Source of the DNA: Lysinibacillus fusiformis | GTDB taxonomy: Bacteria; Bacillota; Bacilli; Bacillales_A; Planococcaceae | Length of the DNA: 64,000 bases | NCBI RefSeq assembly: GCF_007362955.1 | Contig: NZ_CP041696.1 | Location: 124,001 to 188,000 of the forward strand | Direction of reading: 5' to 3' | Shown here: piece after piece, positions 36,296 to 46,593 of the stretch | How positions within the stretch are numbered: position 1 is the first letter of the stretch | How the letters are laid out: each line of letters begins with the position of its first letter | Program-made: the position numbers and the translations under genes | Notes under the pieces: model-generated | What the model was told of the DNA's origin: nothing | Database searches by the model: none | The model's input: only the letters and a program-made list of their open reading frames with translations

Positions 36296-37177
36296 TTAGT
36301 TTTTACGATGAACAATATACGTTGCCAATTCGTGTAATAAGCTACCATCTACTTGTAATTTCTCTAGTGCTGTAATAGCAAGTTGATAATGCTCGTCAAG
36401 TTTCTCTTTAGCTCCATCTAACGTTAACAATGCCGGATATGTGCTTTTATCACTTGCTACATCTTTACCTGCTGTTTTACCTAGTTCCTCTGTTGTTCCC
36501 TCAATATCTAAAATATCGTCTTGGATTTGGAAAGCAAGGCCGATATGATGCGCGTATTCCTTTAAAGTATTGCGTTCTTCTTGGGATACATCAGCTAGTA
36601 CTGCTCCTGATTCAATGCTAAATCGTAATAATGCACCTGTTTTATTGACATGGACATGCTCTAACTCTGTTAGGTTTAACTGACGTTGCTCACCCTCCAT
36701 GTCCAGTACCTGACCACCGACCATGCCTTCTGCGCCAGCTGCTACACTTAACAGATTCACGAGTTCAATTCGTTTTTCCGCAGATACATTCATACGTGCT
36801 AAAATACCGAAAGCTAATGTATTTAATGCATCACCTGCAAGTGTTGCAAGTGCCTCACCATATACCTTATGATTCGTTGGTTTACCACGACGGAAATCAT
36901 CATTATCCATACTTGGTAGGTCATCGTGAATTAATGAATACGTATGAATCATTTCAATAACTGCACCTACAGTGAGTCCATTCTTTTTGTCTTTTGCAAA
37001 CAGTTCTAATACTGCTAATACGAAAAGTGGACGAATGCGCTTGCCTCCTGCTTTTAATGAATAGAGCATCGATTCCTTTAAATCGGCCGGTGCCTCAATT
37101 TTTTCAACAAGTGCGAACATTTCAGCTTCTACTTGTGGTGTATTGCTTTCAATAAAATGTTTTAATTGCTCGTTCAT
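36296..37177 (-). CDS. ispA: Farnesyl diphosphate synthase
   Basis: 293 residues. First aspartate-rich motif IHDDLPSMDNDD and second QIQDDILD, with GKRIRP and GGQVLD motifs. Makes farnesyl diphosphate from IPP and DMAPP. It is 3 bp after xseB in the xseA-xseB-ispA run. Confidence 0.95.
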   Translation of the reverse strand: MNEQLKHFIESNTPQVEAEMFALVEKIEAPADLKESMLYSLKAGGKRIRPLFVLAVLELFAKDKKNGLTVGAVIEMIHTYSLIHDDLPSMDNDDFRRGKPTNHKVYGEALATLAGDALNTLAFGILARMNVSAEKRIELVNLLSVAAGAEGMVGGQVLDMEGEQRQLNLTELEHVHVNKTGALLRFSIESGAVLADVSQEERNTLKEYAHHIGLAFQIQDDILDIEGTTEELGKTAGKDVASDKSTYPALLTLDGAKEKLDEHYQLAITALEKLQVDGSLLHELATYIVHRKN

Positions 37178-37180
37178 CGA

Positions 37181-37414
37181 TTAGTTCTCTCCCTTTAGCG
37201 GATCAAATGCTGTCGTTTCACCTGTCTCTTGGACAATTGAAATTAACTGTTCTTCTGCATGCTGAAGCTTACTATGGCAAAATTGTGATAACTCCATGCC
37301 TTGCTTATATAAATCAATCGCATTCTCTAATGGTACATCCCCTTGCTCTAACTGACGGACAATTTCCTCAAGTGTCGTCATTGCTTCTGCGAATGTTTGT
37401 TGTTTCTTCACCAC
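37181..37414 (-). CDS. xseB: Exodeoxyribonuclease VII small subunit
   Basis: 77 residues with the typical FAEAMTTLEEIVRQLEQGDV and LYKQGMELSQFCHSKL. Two bp after xseA. Confidence 0.95.
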   Translation of the reverse strand: MVKKQQTFAEAMTTLEEIVRQLEQGDVPLENAIDLYKQGMELSQFCHSKLQHAEEQLISIVQETGETTAFDPLKGEN

Positions 37415-37416
37415 TT

Positions 37417-38769
37417 CTATTCCCCCTCATTATTTGGCAAGACACTTGTCACTTCGGCAATCACTTTTCCATCATGGAAAGTAAGTGTTAGCTGATCTTT
37501 CTGCTTTAAGTTAGCGGACGATTTCAACATTTTGTCATCTTTATACGCAACAGTAAAGCCCCTTGTTAAAATAGCAAGTGGATTTAATGCTTCAAGTGTT
37601 CGAACAGATGCCTCAAACTGTTGCTTTTGCTTCGTTACAAAATATGTTGCTGAACGTGTTAGCTGACGGACGCGTGTTTCCAGTTCTTTTTGATGGAATG
37701 CTAATGCTTTTTTGGGTGATTGTTGTTCCACAGCACTGTGCAGTTTTTGAAGCTGTGCGGCTTTTTTCATTAAGTCAACCTGCATTGCTTTTTGCAATCC
37801 CAACTCAAGCTGCGCTAGTTTTTCAGTAAATGGACGATATAATCTGTCTGGCATCGATAGCGGATACGACTGTTGTAGCTTATTTAGACGTTGTCGTTCT
37901 GCCATAAGTTGCGCTCGCACAATTTGATGAAGTTGCGACTTTTGTGCGAGTACACGCTGGAATAGTTCCTGCTGATCTGGCACGGCCATTTCAGCTGCTG
38001 CAGTGGGTGTAGGTGCCCGTAAATCTGCGACATAGTCAGCTATAGTCGTATCGGTTTCATGACCAACTGCACTTATGATAGGTATTTGGCTTCCAAAGAT
38101 TGCACGAGCAACCACTTCCTCATTAAATGCCCATAAATCCTCTATCGACCCACCACCACGACCGACTAACAATACGTCACAGCCAGCATCACGATTAGCA
38201 CGCTCAATACTTTGTACGATGCTTGGTGCTGCCTGCGCTCCCTGCACAAGTGTCGGATAAATCAAAATTTCAGCAAGTGGATATCGACGTTTTAATGTTG
38301 TGCAAATATCGCGAATCGCCGCTCCAGTTGTTGATGTTAAGATACCAATTTTTACTGGGAATTTCGGTATCGACTGCTTCCATTCAGTTTTAAAAAGTCC
38401 TTCCTTTTGTAACTGCTCCTTCAGTTGGTTAAAGGCAACGAACAAGCTGCCAATTCCATCTGGTTGCATTTCCTGCACATATAATTGATATGTACCATAA
38501 CCTTCGTAAACGTTTACATCTCCTCGGATAAATACCTGCATGCCATCCTTTGGCTCGAATGCTAGTTTTGACGCTGCTGTTTTAAACATCGTTGCCGCAA
38601 TACGTGCACCGTCATCCTTTAACGTAAAGTAAATATGCCCTGATTGATGTATCTTGACATTTGATAGCTCTCCCTTAACATAAACCTCACGTAAATGCGG
38701 GTCAGCATCAAATTTTCGCTTAATATATTTTGTTAATGCTTTTACAGTTAAATAAGAAGCTGATGACAT
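37417..38769 (-). CDS. xseA: Exodeoxyribonuclease VII large subunit
   Basis: 450 residues from the ATG at 38769 (AAAGGAG, 9 bp). N-terminal OB-fold (LREVYVKGELSNVKIHQSGH) and catalytic region with GRGGGSIEDLWAFNEE and GHETDTTIADYVAD. Long helical C-terminal half. With XseB it degrades single-stranded DNA from both ends. Confidence 0.95.
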   Translation of the reverse strand: MSSASYLTVKALTKYIKRKFDADPHLREVYVKGELSNVKIHQSGHIYFTLKDDGARIAATMFKTAASKLAFEPKDGMQVFIRGDVNVYEGYGTYQLYVQEMQPDGIGSLFVAFNQLKEQLQKEGLFKTEWKQSIPKFPVKIGILTSTTGAAIRDICTTLKRRYPLAEILIYPTLVQGAQAAPSIVQSIERANRDAGCDVLLVGRGGGSIEDLWAFNEEVVARAIFGSQIPIISAVGHETDTTIADYVADLRAPTPTAAAEMAVPDQQELFQRVLAQKSQLHQIVRAQLMAERQRLNKLQQSYPLSMPDRLYRPFTEKLAQLELGLQKAMQVDLMKKAAQLQKLHSAVEQQSPKKALAFHQKELETRVRQLTRSATYFVTKQKQQFEASVRTLEALNPLAILTRGFTVAYKDDKMLKSSANLKQKDQLTLTFHDGKVIAEVTSVLPNNEGE

Positions 38770-38935
38770 TTTATTCGGCTCCTTTACTAAAATCGAGTTT
38801 TTCACAAAACTACACCTATCATAACATTTTTTATTGTGCCTGACCTGTAAAAATGCAGTTTCGTATGAAAAAAGGCCAGTCTTAAAAGCAAATAATAAAG
38901 CATTTTATAAAAATCTACTGGCGAACGGATACAAA

Positions 38936-38972
38936 AGACCACATAACGAAAGTATCGTCATGTGGCCCATTT
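38936..38972 (-). terminator. uppP terminator
   Basis: CCACATGACGATA / CGTTATGTGG-type stem ending in TCTTTT, directly after the uppP stop on the minus strand. Confidence 0.75.
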
Positions 38973-38973
38973 T

Positions 38974-39789
38974 TTAATAAAAAATCAACAATAACGTACC
39001 AACAATAAAACAATAATAGGTAAAGTAGCTAAGCTTGCCACTTTTCATAATGCCCATAAACCAACGCATTGCAAAATAGGTCATAAATAATGTGGCAATA
39101 AATGTGGCAGCATATGGAACTGCTAGAGCACCCTTATTTGGCTCATCTAAAAAATCTGTAATCCCAAGTACAACACCACCGAGACTTACTGGAATATAAA
39201 GCATGAATGAGAAGCGTAATGCTGTGTCCTGCCTCATGCCAACTGCAATGGCTGAAATAATCGTTGCACCTGAGCGACTAATGCCAGGTGTTAATGCTAC
39301 CGCTTGACCAAGCCCTACTATTATTGCATCTTTCGCGCTTAAATCAGCATCCTTTTTCGTACCGCGCATATTACGAATTAACCAAAGTGCAATTCCCGTT
39401 ACAAATAACATCATAGCGATTGTCGTCATACTGATATTATCTGCAATGACATCACTTAGTAAAACGCCTAATACACCGGCTGGTATGGAACCTAGAACAA
39501 TGTATAAAGCAAATCGAAAATCCGCTTTATATCGTCTTTCACGCGTTTTGATATAAAGAGAAAAATTCGTAATCAGTCGGACGATATCTTCCCGATAAAT
39601 ATAGACAATGGCTAACAATGAAGCTGTGTTCGTTAAAATGGCGAAAGTAAAGCCCTGATCACCTAGACCTAGAATTTCACTAGCAATCATGACATGACCA
39701 CTCGATGATACTGGAATAGGTTCTGTGAAACCTTGTACAAGTCCAATAATAATATGCTTCAAAATAAGCATTATATCTAAGTTCTCCAT
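38974..39789 (-). CDS. uppP: Undecaprenyl-diphosphate phosphatase (BacA type)
   Basis: 271 residues, about eight membrane helices. Family motifs GFTEPIPVSSSGH and PGISRSGATI are present (TEPIPVSSSGH replaces the usual TEFLPVSSTGH). Recycles the cell-wall lipid carrier and gives bacitracin tolerance. It is an addition relative to the B. subtilis order, placed between folD and xseA. Confidence 0.92.
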   Translation of the reverse strand: MENLDIMLILKHIIIGLVQGFTEPIPVSSSGHVMIASEILGLGDQGFTFAILTNTASLLAIVYIYREDIVRLITNFSLYIKTRERRYKADFRFALYIVLGSIPAGVLGVLLSDVIADNISMTTIAMMLFVTGIALWLIRNMRGTKKDADLSAKDAIIVGLGQAVALTPGISRSGATIISAIAVGMRQDTALRFSFMLYIPVSLGGVVLGITDFLDEPNKGALAVPYAATFIATLFMTYFAMRWFMGIMKSGKLSYFTYYCFIVGTLLLIFY

Positions 39790-39974
39790 GAATACCCTCC
39801 ATCATTTGTATGTATGACGAAAACTTTAAATTAGACGTTAAGACCGACTTAAAGGTTCGTAAAAAAAGCATATCTCAATTTATGAGACATGCTCTTTAAA
39901 TAGTATTTTCATTTGATAAAACTACATCATCTATTCTTAGTGTAATTTCCTAAATTGCTAGGAGATGATGAATT

Positions 39975-40841
39975 TTATTGTCGAACTTTATTGGCAAGCG
40001 TATTTTCTGCTGCCTGCACTGTGTTGAAAAGTAACATTGTGATTGTCATCGGCCCTACGCCACCTGGTACTGGTGTAATATGAGACGCAATGCCGTCAAC
40101 ATCTAAAAAGTTTACGTCGCCGCATAGCTTGTTATTTTCATCGCGGTTAATACCAACATCAATAACAACTGCACCTTCTTTTACATGTTCTTTCGTGATA
40201 AAGTTTGCTCGTCCAACTGCTGCAATCAAAATATCCGCTTGCTTTGTAAATGAAGGTAAATCAGGTGTTTTTGAATGCGTGTAAGTCACTGTTGCATCTT
40301 TTTGCAATAGAAGTTGTCCCATAGGTTTCCCTACAATATGACTTCGACCAACAATGACCGCATGCTTCCCTGCAATTTCAATTCCTGAATATTCAAGAAG
40401 TTTCATAACACCAAATGGCGTACACGGTAAAAATGTTTCTTGGCCAAGCATCATTTTACCAACACTTACTGGTGAGAAGCCATCTACGTCTTTTTCAACA
40501 GCGATTGTCGCAATAACTGTATCCTCATCAATATGTTTTGGTAGCGGTAATTGTACTAAAATACCGTGAATGTCTTCACGTCCATTTAATAACACGATCT
40601 GCGCTAGTAATTCTTCTTGCGTCGTTTCTCCTGGTAATTTCACTAGTTCAGAAAACATACCAATTGCTTCACAAGATTTTTGTTTGTTTCTTACATATGT
40701 AGCAGAAGCTTGGTTGTCCCCAACTAATACAACCGCTAAGCCTGGTGTTAATCCTTGCTCTTTTAAACGAGCTACACGCTCTGCTACAGAATTACGAATT
40801 TCTTGACCAATTTCTTTACCATTAATAATTGCACTTGACAT
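39975..40841 (-). CDS. folD: Methylene-tetrahydrofolate dehydrogenase/cyclohydrolase FolD
   Basis: 288 residues. Conserved [13 protein letters not shown] with catalytic Lys, [11 protein letters not shown], and the NADP-binding [10 protein letters not shown]-terminal [11 protein letters not shown]. Bifunctional folate enzyme. Follows nusB by 34 bp. Confidence 0.96.
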   Translation of the reverse strand: MSSAIINGKEIGQEIRNSVAERVARLKEQGLTPGLAVVLVGDNQASATYVRNKQKSCEAIGMFSELVKLPGETTQEELLAQIVLLNGREDIHGILVQLPLPKHIDEDTVIATIAVEKDVDGFSPVSVGKMMLGQETFLPCTPFGVMKLLEYSGIEIAGKHAVIVGRSHIVGKPMGQLLLQKDATVTYTHSKTPDLPSFTKQADILIAAVGRANFITKEHVKEGAVVIDVGINRDENNKLCGDVNFLDVDGIASHITPVPGGVGPMTITMLLFNTVQAAENTLANKVRQ

Positions 40842-40875
40842 AAACCTTTGTTACTCCTTCCAATACAACACGTTT

Positions 40876-41256
40876 TTATTGTTCTGTAAATTTAGAAAGT
40901 ACGCCATTAACAAATTTAGACGAACCATCGTCGCCAAATGTTTTGCATAACTCGATTGCTTCGTTAAGTACTACTCTTTTTGGTGTTTCTGGCATGTATA
41001 AAAGTTCATATACAGCTAGACGTAACACTGTTCTTTCAATTTTCGGTAGACGGGCAAGTGACCACTTTTCTAGATGCTGCGCAAGGGCCGCATCAATTTC
41101 CTCCAAATTTTCAGCTGTTCCATTTGCAATCTTTTCGTAGAAAGCATTTGTCGGTTGACCTTTAATATGTCCCATTGCTTCTTCGACTGTTAGATCGGTA
41201 TTGTCTAGCTGAAACAAAACTTGCAACGCTTTTTCGCGTGCTTCATGTCGTTTCAT
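40876..41256 (-). CDS. nusB: Transcription antitermination factor NusB
   Basis: 126 residues, all-helical, with REKALQVLFQLD and the C-terminal VLNEAIELCKTFGDDGSSKF. Binds boxA in rRNA leader RNA with NusE. Confidence 0.95.
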   Translation of the reverse strand: MKRHEAREKALQVLFQLDNTDLTVEEAMGHIKGQPTNAFYEKIANGTAENLEEIDAALAQHLEKWSLARLPKIERTVLRLAVYELLYMPETPKRVVLNEAIELCKTFGDDGSSKFVNGVLSKFTEQ

Positions 41257-41623
41257 GTAAAGCTCTCCTTCTTAAGTGGCATTAAGGTTTATAATAGCAT
41301 AAATTCGTGGGAGAAACATGATTTCAAGCAAGTTTTCAATAATCTGAAACCTTTTTCAAGCAACTTTCTGCTTATTTTAACTTTCTTTAGCAATTAGTTT
41401 TATGCAAGAAAGTGAAACGGTGGCGATAAATCGATTTATGCGCGTTTGCGTAGCGGCATCTACAATGTCAATGTCATCTTTTGTAAAGTTTGACGAGGCT
41501 TCATATTTTTAAAATATCATGAATGATATAATGGAAATGATTCAATTCTAGCTTTAGAGGTATATATTACACATCATAAAGTAATGAATTAGAAATTTCT
41601 TGTTATTGCTAGGGAGGCTATCT
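41257..41623. other. Intergenic region between nusB and merR
   Basis: Carries divergent promoters. No ORF or repeat seen. In B. subtilis nusB is followed upstream by yqhZ/yqhY with no such insert. Confidence 0.4.
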
Positions 41624-42466
41624 ATGAAAGAACATTATTATACAATCGGAGAGGTAGCAAAGTTGTCGAATCTTTCTGTGCAGACACTTCGCTACTACGA
41701 TCAAATTGATTTATTTAAACCAGCTTATACTGATACCTCTAGTAATTATCGCTATTATAAAGATAATCAGATTTTTTACTTAGATCTCATTAAATCACTT
41801 AAGTATATCGGTACATCGCTTGAAGATATAAAAAAAGCACTCATGTTGACACCCGAAGAACTACTCGTTTTTTTAGAACAAAAGGAAGTACGTCTAGAAG
41901 AAAAAATTTCTCGATTAAATGAAGTGAAATATACCCTACTTAAAACAAAAAAACAAATGCAAGAGCAAATTGATATTCCTGTCTTTGGTGAGGTCTATAC
42001 ACGCTTAGAAGAAGAAATGGCGATTTTACAAGTTACTACAAACGAACTAACACCTACATCTAGCACAAATTTGTACTACGGTACATTGACCAAAATCATC
42101 GAGAATGAGGGGAGTGTACTTAATAGTCGCTATGGTTGCATCTATCCACTTGTCCAATACACAGATGTAAATGATATTATTTATGATGCAATATTTACAC
42201 CCCTGTTAACCGAACGTACCTTTTCTAAACTTTCAACTGATGTAAAACAAACAATCGTTCCCGCAGGCATGTACGTATGCATTGCCTTTATCTATCACCC
42301 CGAAACATATTTTTCATTTTATGAAAAACTTAAAGACTATGTAGATTCGCAAAAAAATGCATTCGAATCAATTGTATATGAACTCTATATGCCGGCCACA
42401 TTAATAGCAGAGCAAGAAAAAAAGTTTATTGTTGAATTGAAAATTAGGCAAAATTCCCCCGATTAA
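41624..42466 (+). CDS. MerR-family multidrug-responsive regulator (BmrR-like)
   Basis: 280 residues from the ATG at 41624 (AGGGAGG). N-terminal MerR winged helix (YTIGEVAKLSNLSVQTLRYY), a coiled-coil linker at about 80-115, and a C-terminal GyrI-like effector domain. It lies next to an MFS pump whose promoter has the 19-bp spacer and inverted repeat typical of MerR targets. Predicted drug-responsive activator. Confidence 0.85.
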   Translation: MKEHYYTIGEVAKLSNLSVQTLRYYDQIDLFKPAYTDTSSNYRYYKDNQIFYLDLIKSLKYIGTSLEDIKKALMLTPEELLVFLEQKEVRLEEKISRLNEVKYTLLKTKKQMQEQIDIPVFGEVYTRLEEEMAILQVTTNELTPTSSTNLYYGTLTKIIENEGSVLNSRYGCIYPLVQYTDVNDIIYDAIFTPLLTERTFSKLSTDVKQTIVPAGMYVCIAFIYHPETYFSFYEKLKDYVDSQKNAFESIVYELYMPATLIAEQEKKFIVELKIRQNSPD

Positions 42467-42498
42467 TGTCACTTCCTTCTTTGTTTCAAACAAATCTT

Positions 42499-42529
42499 TT
42501 GACCCTATAGTTACTATAGGGTTTATTGT
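42499..42529 (+). promoter_or_regulatory. MerR-type promoter of the MFS gene
   Basis: TTGACC (42499-42504), 19 bp, TATTGT (42524-42529). The overlong spacer contains a perfect inverted repeat ACCCTATAG-TTA-CTATAGGGT (42502-42522). This is the architecture twisted into an active form by MerR-family activators. Confidence 0.85.
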
Positions 42530-42600
42530 AATACTAGAAAATATTCTAGTAGATTGGATTTTATATATCTATGTAACGTGATGTTGAAGGAGTAAAGAAA

Positions 42601-43770
42601 ATGAACAAGAAACAAATGGTCACGTTAACTATTTTGTTAACGAATCTATTTATCGCCTTTTTAGGCATCGGCTTAGTTATCCCTGTCTTACCGACAATTA
42701 TGAACGAACTAAAAATTACGGGGTCTGTCGTCGGTTATATGGTCGCGGCATTTGCGATTACTCAGCTTATTGTTTCACCAATTGCTGGTAAACTCGTAGA
42801 CCGCATCGGTCGGAAAGTTATGATCGTTGCAGGTCTTTTTGTTTTCGGTCTTTCTGAGTTATTATTCGGGATGGGTCGTACAATCGAAGTATTATTTATA
42901 TCTCGTATGCTTGGTGGTGTAAGTGCTGCATTTATTATGCCAGCGGTTACTGCGTTTATTGCTGATATTACAACAATGGCACAACGTCCAAAGGCTCTCG
43001 GCTATATGAGTGCTGCTATTAGTACTGGCTTTATTATCGGACCGGGAATCGGTGGCTTTTTGGCGGAATACGGTACACGTTTACCCTTCTACGCTGCGGG
43101 TATACTTGGTTTCTTAGCAGCCATCTTATCATTCACATTATTAAAAGAACCATCACGCGCGGTAGATGATACTGAAGCTGCAAGTTCTATTTTGGGTAGT
43201 GCGAAACGTATTTTTAGCCCTTTATATTTCATCGCCTTTATGATAATTTTTGTCTTATCATTTGGCCTTGCTGCGTTTGAATCTTTGTTCAGTTTGTTCG
43301 TGGATCATAAGTTTGGATTCACGCCGAAGGATATTGCGATTATCATTACGGGTAGTGGCATTATAGGCGCGCTTGCACAACTATTATTATTTGATTGGCT
43401 AACAAAAAAGATGGGCGAAATTAACGTTATTCGCTACTCACTTGTTTTATCCGCTGTCCTTACGCTTGCCATGACAATCGTTAATCATTATGCTGCAATT
43501 TTATTCGTTACTTTCTTTATTTTTGTAGGCTTTGATTTAATACGCCCTGCGGCTACTTCTTATTTATCAAAAATCGCTGGCAATGAACAGGGCTTTGTTG
43601 GTGGCATGAATTCAATGTTTACCAGCCTTGGTAATATATTCGGGCCAATATTAGGTGGCATGTTGTTCGACATTAATTTAAACTATCCGTACTATTTTGC
43701 AACAATTGTATTAGTCATCGGTGTGATACTCGCATTTTTATGGAAAAAGCCAAAACATATTGAACTATAA
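42601..43770 (+). CDS. Multidrug efflux MFS transporter (Bmr/NorA-like)
   Basis: 389 residues, 12 membrane helices. Motif A as GKLVDRIGRKVMI, motif C region GPGIGGFLAEYG (drug:H+ antiporter group). Strong similarity in layout to Bmr/NorA. Likely induced through the adjacent MerR regulator. Confidence 0.88.
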   Translation: MNKKQMVTLTILLTNLFIAFLGIGLVIPVLPTIMNELKITGSVVGYMVAAFAITQLIVSPIAGKLVDRIGRKVMIVAGLFVFGLSELLFGMGRTIEVLFISRMLGGVSAAFIMPAVTAFIADITTMAQRPKALGYMSAAISTGFIIGPGIGGFLAEYGTRLPFYAAGILGFLAAILSFTLLKEPSRAVDDTEAASSILGSAKRIFSPLYFIAFMIIFVLSFGLAAFESLFSLFVDHKFGFTPKDIAIIITGSGIIGALAQLLLFDWLTKKMGEINVIRYSLVLSAVLTLAMTIVNHYAAILFVTFFIFVGFDLIRPAATSYLSKIAGNEQGFVGGMNSMFTSLGNIFGPILGGMLFDINLNYPYYFATIVLVIGVILAFLWKKPKHIEL

Positions 43771-43835
43771 TTTTGCCAGACACAGCATCTTTCTCTGTTG
43801 GTCTAGATCATCACTTTTCGACAATCGTGTCATAA

Positions 43836-43879
43836 CAAAAAACGAGGTTATCTCAAAATTATGAGATAACCTCGTTTTC
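43836..43879. terminator. Bidirectional terminator between MFS gene and Asp23 gene
   Basis: Perfect 15-bp stem AACGAGGTTATCTCA / TGAGATAACCTCGTT with A and T runs on both sides. Confidence 0.9.
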
Positions 43880-44290
43880 TTATTCTTGTACAGACACTTC
43901 TTCTTTTTCGAAATGAATGCCAGTAATATGTACATTCACTTCTGCTGTTTCAAGTGCAGTCATATTTAAAATCGCTTGGCGAATTTGCGTTTGTACTTCT
44001 TTTGCTACTTTTGGAATCGCATAACCATATTTTACAGAGCAAAATACATCAATGGCAATTTCACCACTTTCTGTGACCCCTGATTTAATGCCCTTATTGT
44101 GTACTTTTTTACCGAAGCGTTCCACAACGCCCGTTGCAATATTACCACGTGTTGCCGCGATACCTTCTACCTCGCTAACAGCAATCCCAGCGACAATTTC
44201 AATTACTTCCGCCGCTACCTCAATTTTACCAAGTTCCTCTTTTCCAGATGGTGTTGGTTGTACAAAAGATTGTCCTACTTTCTCTGCCAT
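43880..44290 (-). CDS. Asp23/Gls24 family envelope stress protein (YqhY-like)
   Basis: 136 residues from the ATG at 44290. Contains GKIEVAAEVIEIVAGIAVSE, VEGIAAT and DVFCSVKYGYAIPKV, the Asp23 signature. In B. subtilis yqhY sits next to accBC, as here, and is linked to malonyl-CoA/fatty-acid control. Cytoplasmic. Confidence 0.9.
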   Translation of the reverse strand: MAEKVGQSFVQPTPSGKEELGKIEVAAEVIEIVAGIAVSEVEGIAATRGNIATGVVERFGKKVHNKGIKSGVTESGEIAIDVFCSVKYGYAIPKVAKEVQTQIRQAILNMTALETAEVNVHITGIHFEKEEVSVQE

Positions 44291-44485
44291 GCAAATATCA
44301 TCCTTTCCCTTACGCATCGCAAGCAAATGCTGTTGTTACGTTTATTATACTATAAAAGGGAAGGTTTGGCTTCGGAAAGCCGTTATATATCGATATATTC
44401 TAAAAGTTAGGCAATAAATTCCATTACTTTCTCGACAAATCTAGAAACAGTATCGATATATTCTAAAAAGTGTCTATAAAAAGTG

Positions 44486-44520
44486 AAAGGCGAAGAAATC
44501 ACGTGGATTTCTTCACCTTT
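44486..44520 (-). terminator. accBC terminator
   Basis: AAAGGTGAAGAAATC / GATTTCTTCGCCTTT stem, 11 bp past the accC stop. Confidence 0.8.
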
Positions 44521-44530
44521 GTTTGAACAA

Positions 44531-45889
44531 TTATTTATTAGTCCCTAATACGTCGTTTTCTTCTAGGAATTTCGTATTGAATTTCGCAGATTTGAATACG
44601 TCGTTATTCATTAAAGCTTCATGGAATGGGATTGTTGTATTGATACCAGGACCAGAAACTTCAAATTCCCCTAGCGCACGATTCATTTTCGCAATTGCTT
44701 CCTCACGTGTATCTGCATGAACGATTAGCTTCGCTACCATTGAATCATAGTATGGAGGGATTGTATAACCTGCATAAACAGCAGAGTCGATACGTACACC
44801 ATAACCACCTGGCGTGATGTAAGTATCTACAGTACCAGCTGATGGCATAAAGTTTTTGTATGCATTTTCTGCGTTAATACGGCATTCAATTGCCCAACCA
44901 TTTAATTTAATATCTTCTTGCGCAAATGGCAGTTTTTCACCAGATGCAATTTTCAATTGTTGTTGTACAAGATCGACACCAGAAATCATTTCTGTTACTG
45001 GGTGTTCTACTTGAATACGTGTATTCATTTCCATGAAGTAGAACTTGTCTTCCTGATAATCATAGATGAACTCGATTGTACCAGCACCTTCATAGTTACA
45101 TGCTTGTGCTGCCTTCACCGCTGCTGCACCCATTTCAGCACGACGTTCAGCAGATAGTGCAGGAGATGGAGCTTCCTCAACTAATTTCTGCATACGACGT
45201 TGAACTGTACAGTCACGTTCGCCTAAGTGTACAACATTACCTTGCCCATCCGCTAAAACTTGAATTTCACAGTGACGGAAGTACTCGATGAATTTTTCTA
45301 AATATACGCCTGGGTTACCGAATGCTGCAGCAGCCTCTTTTTGCGTAATGTCAATGCCTTTTACAAGGTCTTCTTCTGTACGCGCTACACGGATACCTTT
45401 ACCGCCACCACCAGCAGTTGCTTTGATGATAACTGGGTAACCAATTTTAGCAGCCCATTCTTTACCTGTTTCGATATCTGGCACAATACCAGTACCTGGA
45501 ACAAGAGGAACTCCTGCTGCTTCCATTGTTGTACGCGCAACGTCTTTAATCCCCATGATTTTAATAGAATCAGATGAAGGACCAATAAATTTGATGCCTG
45601 CGTTTTCACATGCTTCAGCGAAGTCAGCGTTTTCAGATACGAAACCGTAACCTGGGTGGATACCGTCTGCACCTGTTTTCTCTGCTACACTAAGTAAAGC
45701 TGGGAAGCTAAGATATGAATCTTTTGATAGTTTCGGACCGATGCAATATGCTTCGTCCGCTAATTTCACATGTAATGCGTCTGCGTCTGCTTCAGAGTAT
45801 ACGGCAACTGATTGGATACCTAGCTCTTTACAAGCACGAATGATTCGTACAGCGATTTCGCCGCGGTTTGCAATTAAAACTTTTTTCAT
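44531..45889 (-). CDS. accC: Acetyl-CoA carboxylase, biotin carboxylase subunit
   Basis: 452 residues from the ATG at 45889 (AAGGAGTG). ATP-grasp loop [12 protein letters not shown], catalytic [14 protein letters not shown]. Carboxylates biotin on AccB. Lies 15 bp after accB. Confidence 0.97.
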   Translation of the reverse strand: MKKVLIANRGEIAVRIIRACKELGIQSVAVYSEADADALHVKLADEAYCIGPKLSKDSYLSFPALLSVAEKTGADGIHPGYGFVSENADFAEACENAGIKFIGPSSDSIKIMGIKDVARTTMEAAGVPLVPGTGIVPDIETGKEWAAKIGYPVIIKATAGGGGKGIRVARTEEDLVKGIDITQKEAAAAFGNPGVYLEKFIEYFRHCEIQVLADGQGNVVHLGERDCTVQRRMQKLVEEAPSPALSAERRAEMGAAAVKAAQACNYEGAGTIEFIYDYQEDKFYFMEMNTRIQVEHPVTEMISGVDLVQQQLKIASGEKLPFAQEDIKLNGWAIECRINAENAYKNFMPSAGTVDTYITPGGYGVRIDSAVYAGYTIPPYYDSMVAKLIVHADTREEAIAKMNRALGEFEVSGPGINTTIPFHEALMNNDVFKSAKFNTKFLEENDVLGTNK

Positions 45890-45904
45890 GGTTGTGAACA
45901 CTCC

Positions 45905-46393
45905 TTACTCAGCTTTTACAAGGAATAATGGTTGACCGTATTCTACTAATTCGCCATCTTTAACAAGTACTTCAACGATTTCGCCTTTAACTTCTGCTTC
46001 GATTTCGTTGAATAGTTTCATAGCTTCTACGATACATACAATCGCTTCGTCGCCCACTTTGTCGCCCACTTGTACGTAAGCTGGTGATTCTGGGTTTGGA
46101 GCTGCATAGAAAGTACCTACCATTGGAGAAACGATTTTATGTAACGATGGGTCGTTATTTGTTGGTGCTGCTGGAGCTTCTTCAACTTTTGCTGGAGCTG
46201 CTGGAGCTGCTGCTGGTGCACTTTGTTGTACAACAGGAGCTGAAACTTCTTTTTTAGGTGCTACAGTTTCAGTAACAACAACACCATTCTTTTTTAATTT
46301 AACTTTTGCGCCATCTACTTCATAAACGAACTCGTCGATTGAAGAAGAATCTACTAATTTAATAATTTCACGAATTTCTTGAATTTTGAACAT
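45905..46393 (-). CDS. accB: Acetyl-CoA carboxylase biotin carrier protein
   Basis: 162 residues. Ala/Pro-rich linker in the middle and biotinylation motif [14 protein letters not shown] at the C-terminal biotinyl domain. Confidence 0.97.
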   Translation of the reverse strand: MFKIQEIREIIKLVDSSSIDEFVYEVDGAKVKLKKNGVVVTETVAPKKEVSAPVVQQSAPAAAPAAPAKVEEAPAAPTNNDPSLHKIVSPMVGTFYAAPNPESPAYVQVGDKVGDEAIVCIVEAMKLFNEIEAEVKGEIVEVLVKDGELVEYGQPLFLVKAE

Positions 46394-46496
46394 GTCTAAC
46401 TCTCCTTATGAAATAATATCTACTACACACACTATTCTATATTTTTTTCGAACGATTTGAAATAGTTAAATGAAAATTAAGTAAATATAAACAAAA

Positions 46497-46531
46497 TAAA
46501 AGGCTTTCTTTTACTAAACGAAAGCCTTTTC
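46497..46531 (-). terminator. spoIIIA operon terminator
   Basis: AAAAGGCTTTC / GAAAGCCTTTT stem with T run, about 65 bp past the spoIIIAH stop. Confidence 0.8.
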
Positions 46532-46593
46532 ATTATACTGATATATAACAACCACTAATAAATAGACAGAATATTCCTTTTTTTCACTAAGTT

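Noticed and set aside
44389-44470. Direct repeat ATCGATATATTCTAAAA between accC and the Asp23 gene
   Set aside because: Only two copies about 60 bp apart in AT-rich DNA; no structural or regulatory context to support a feature.
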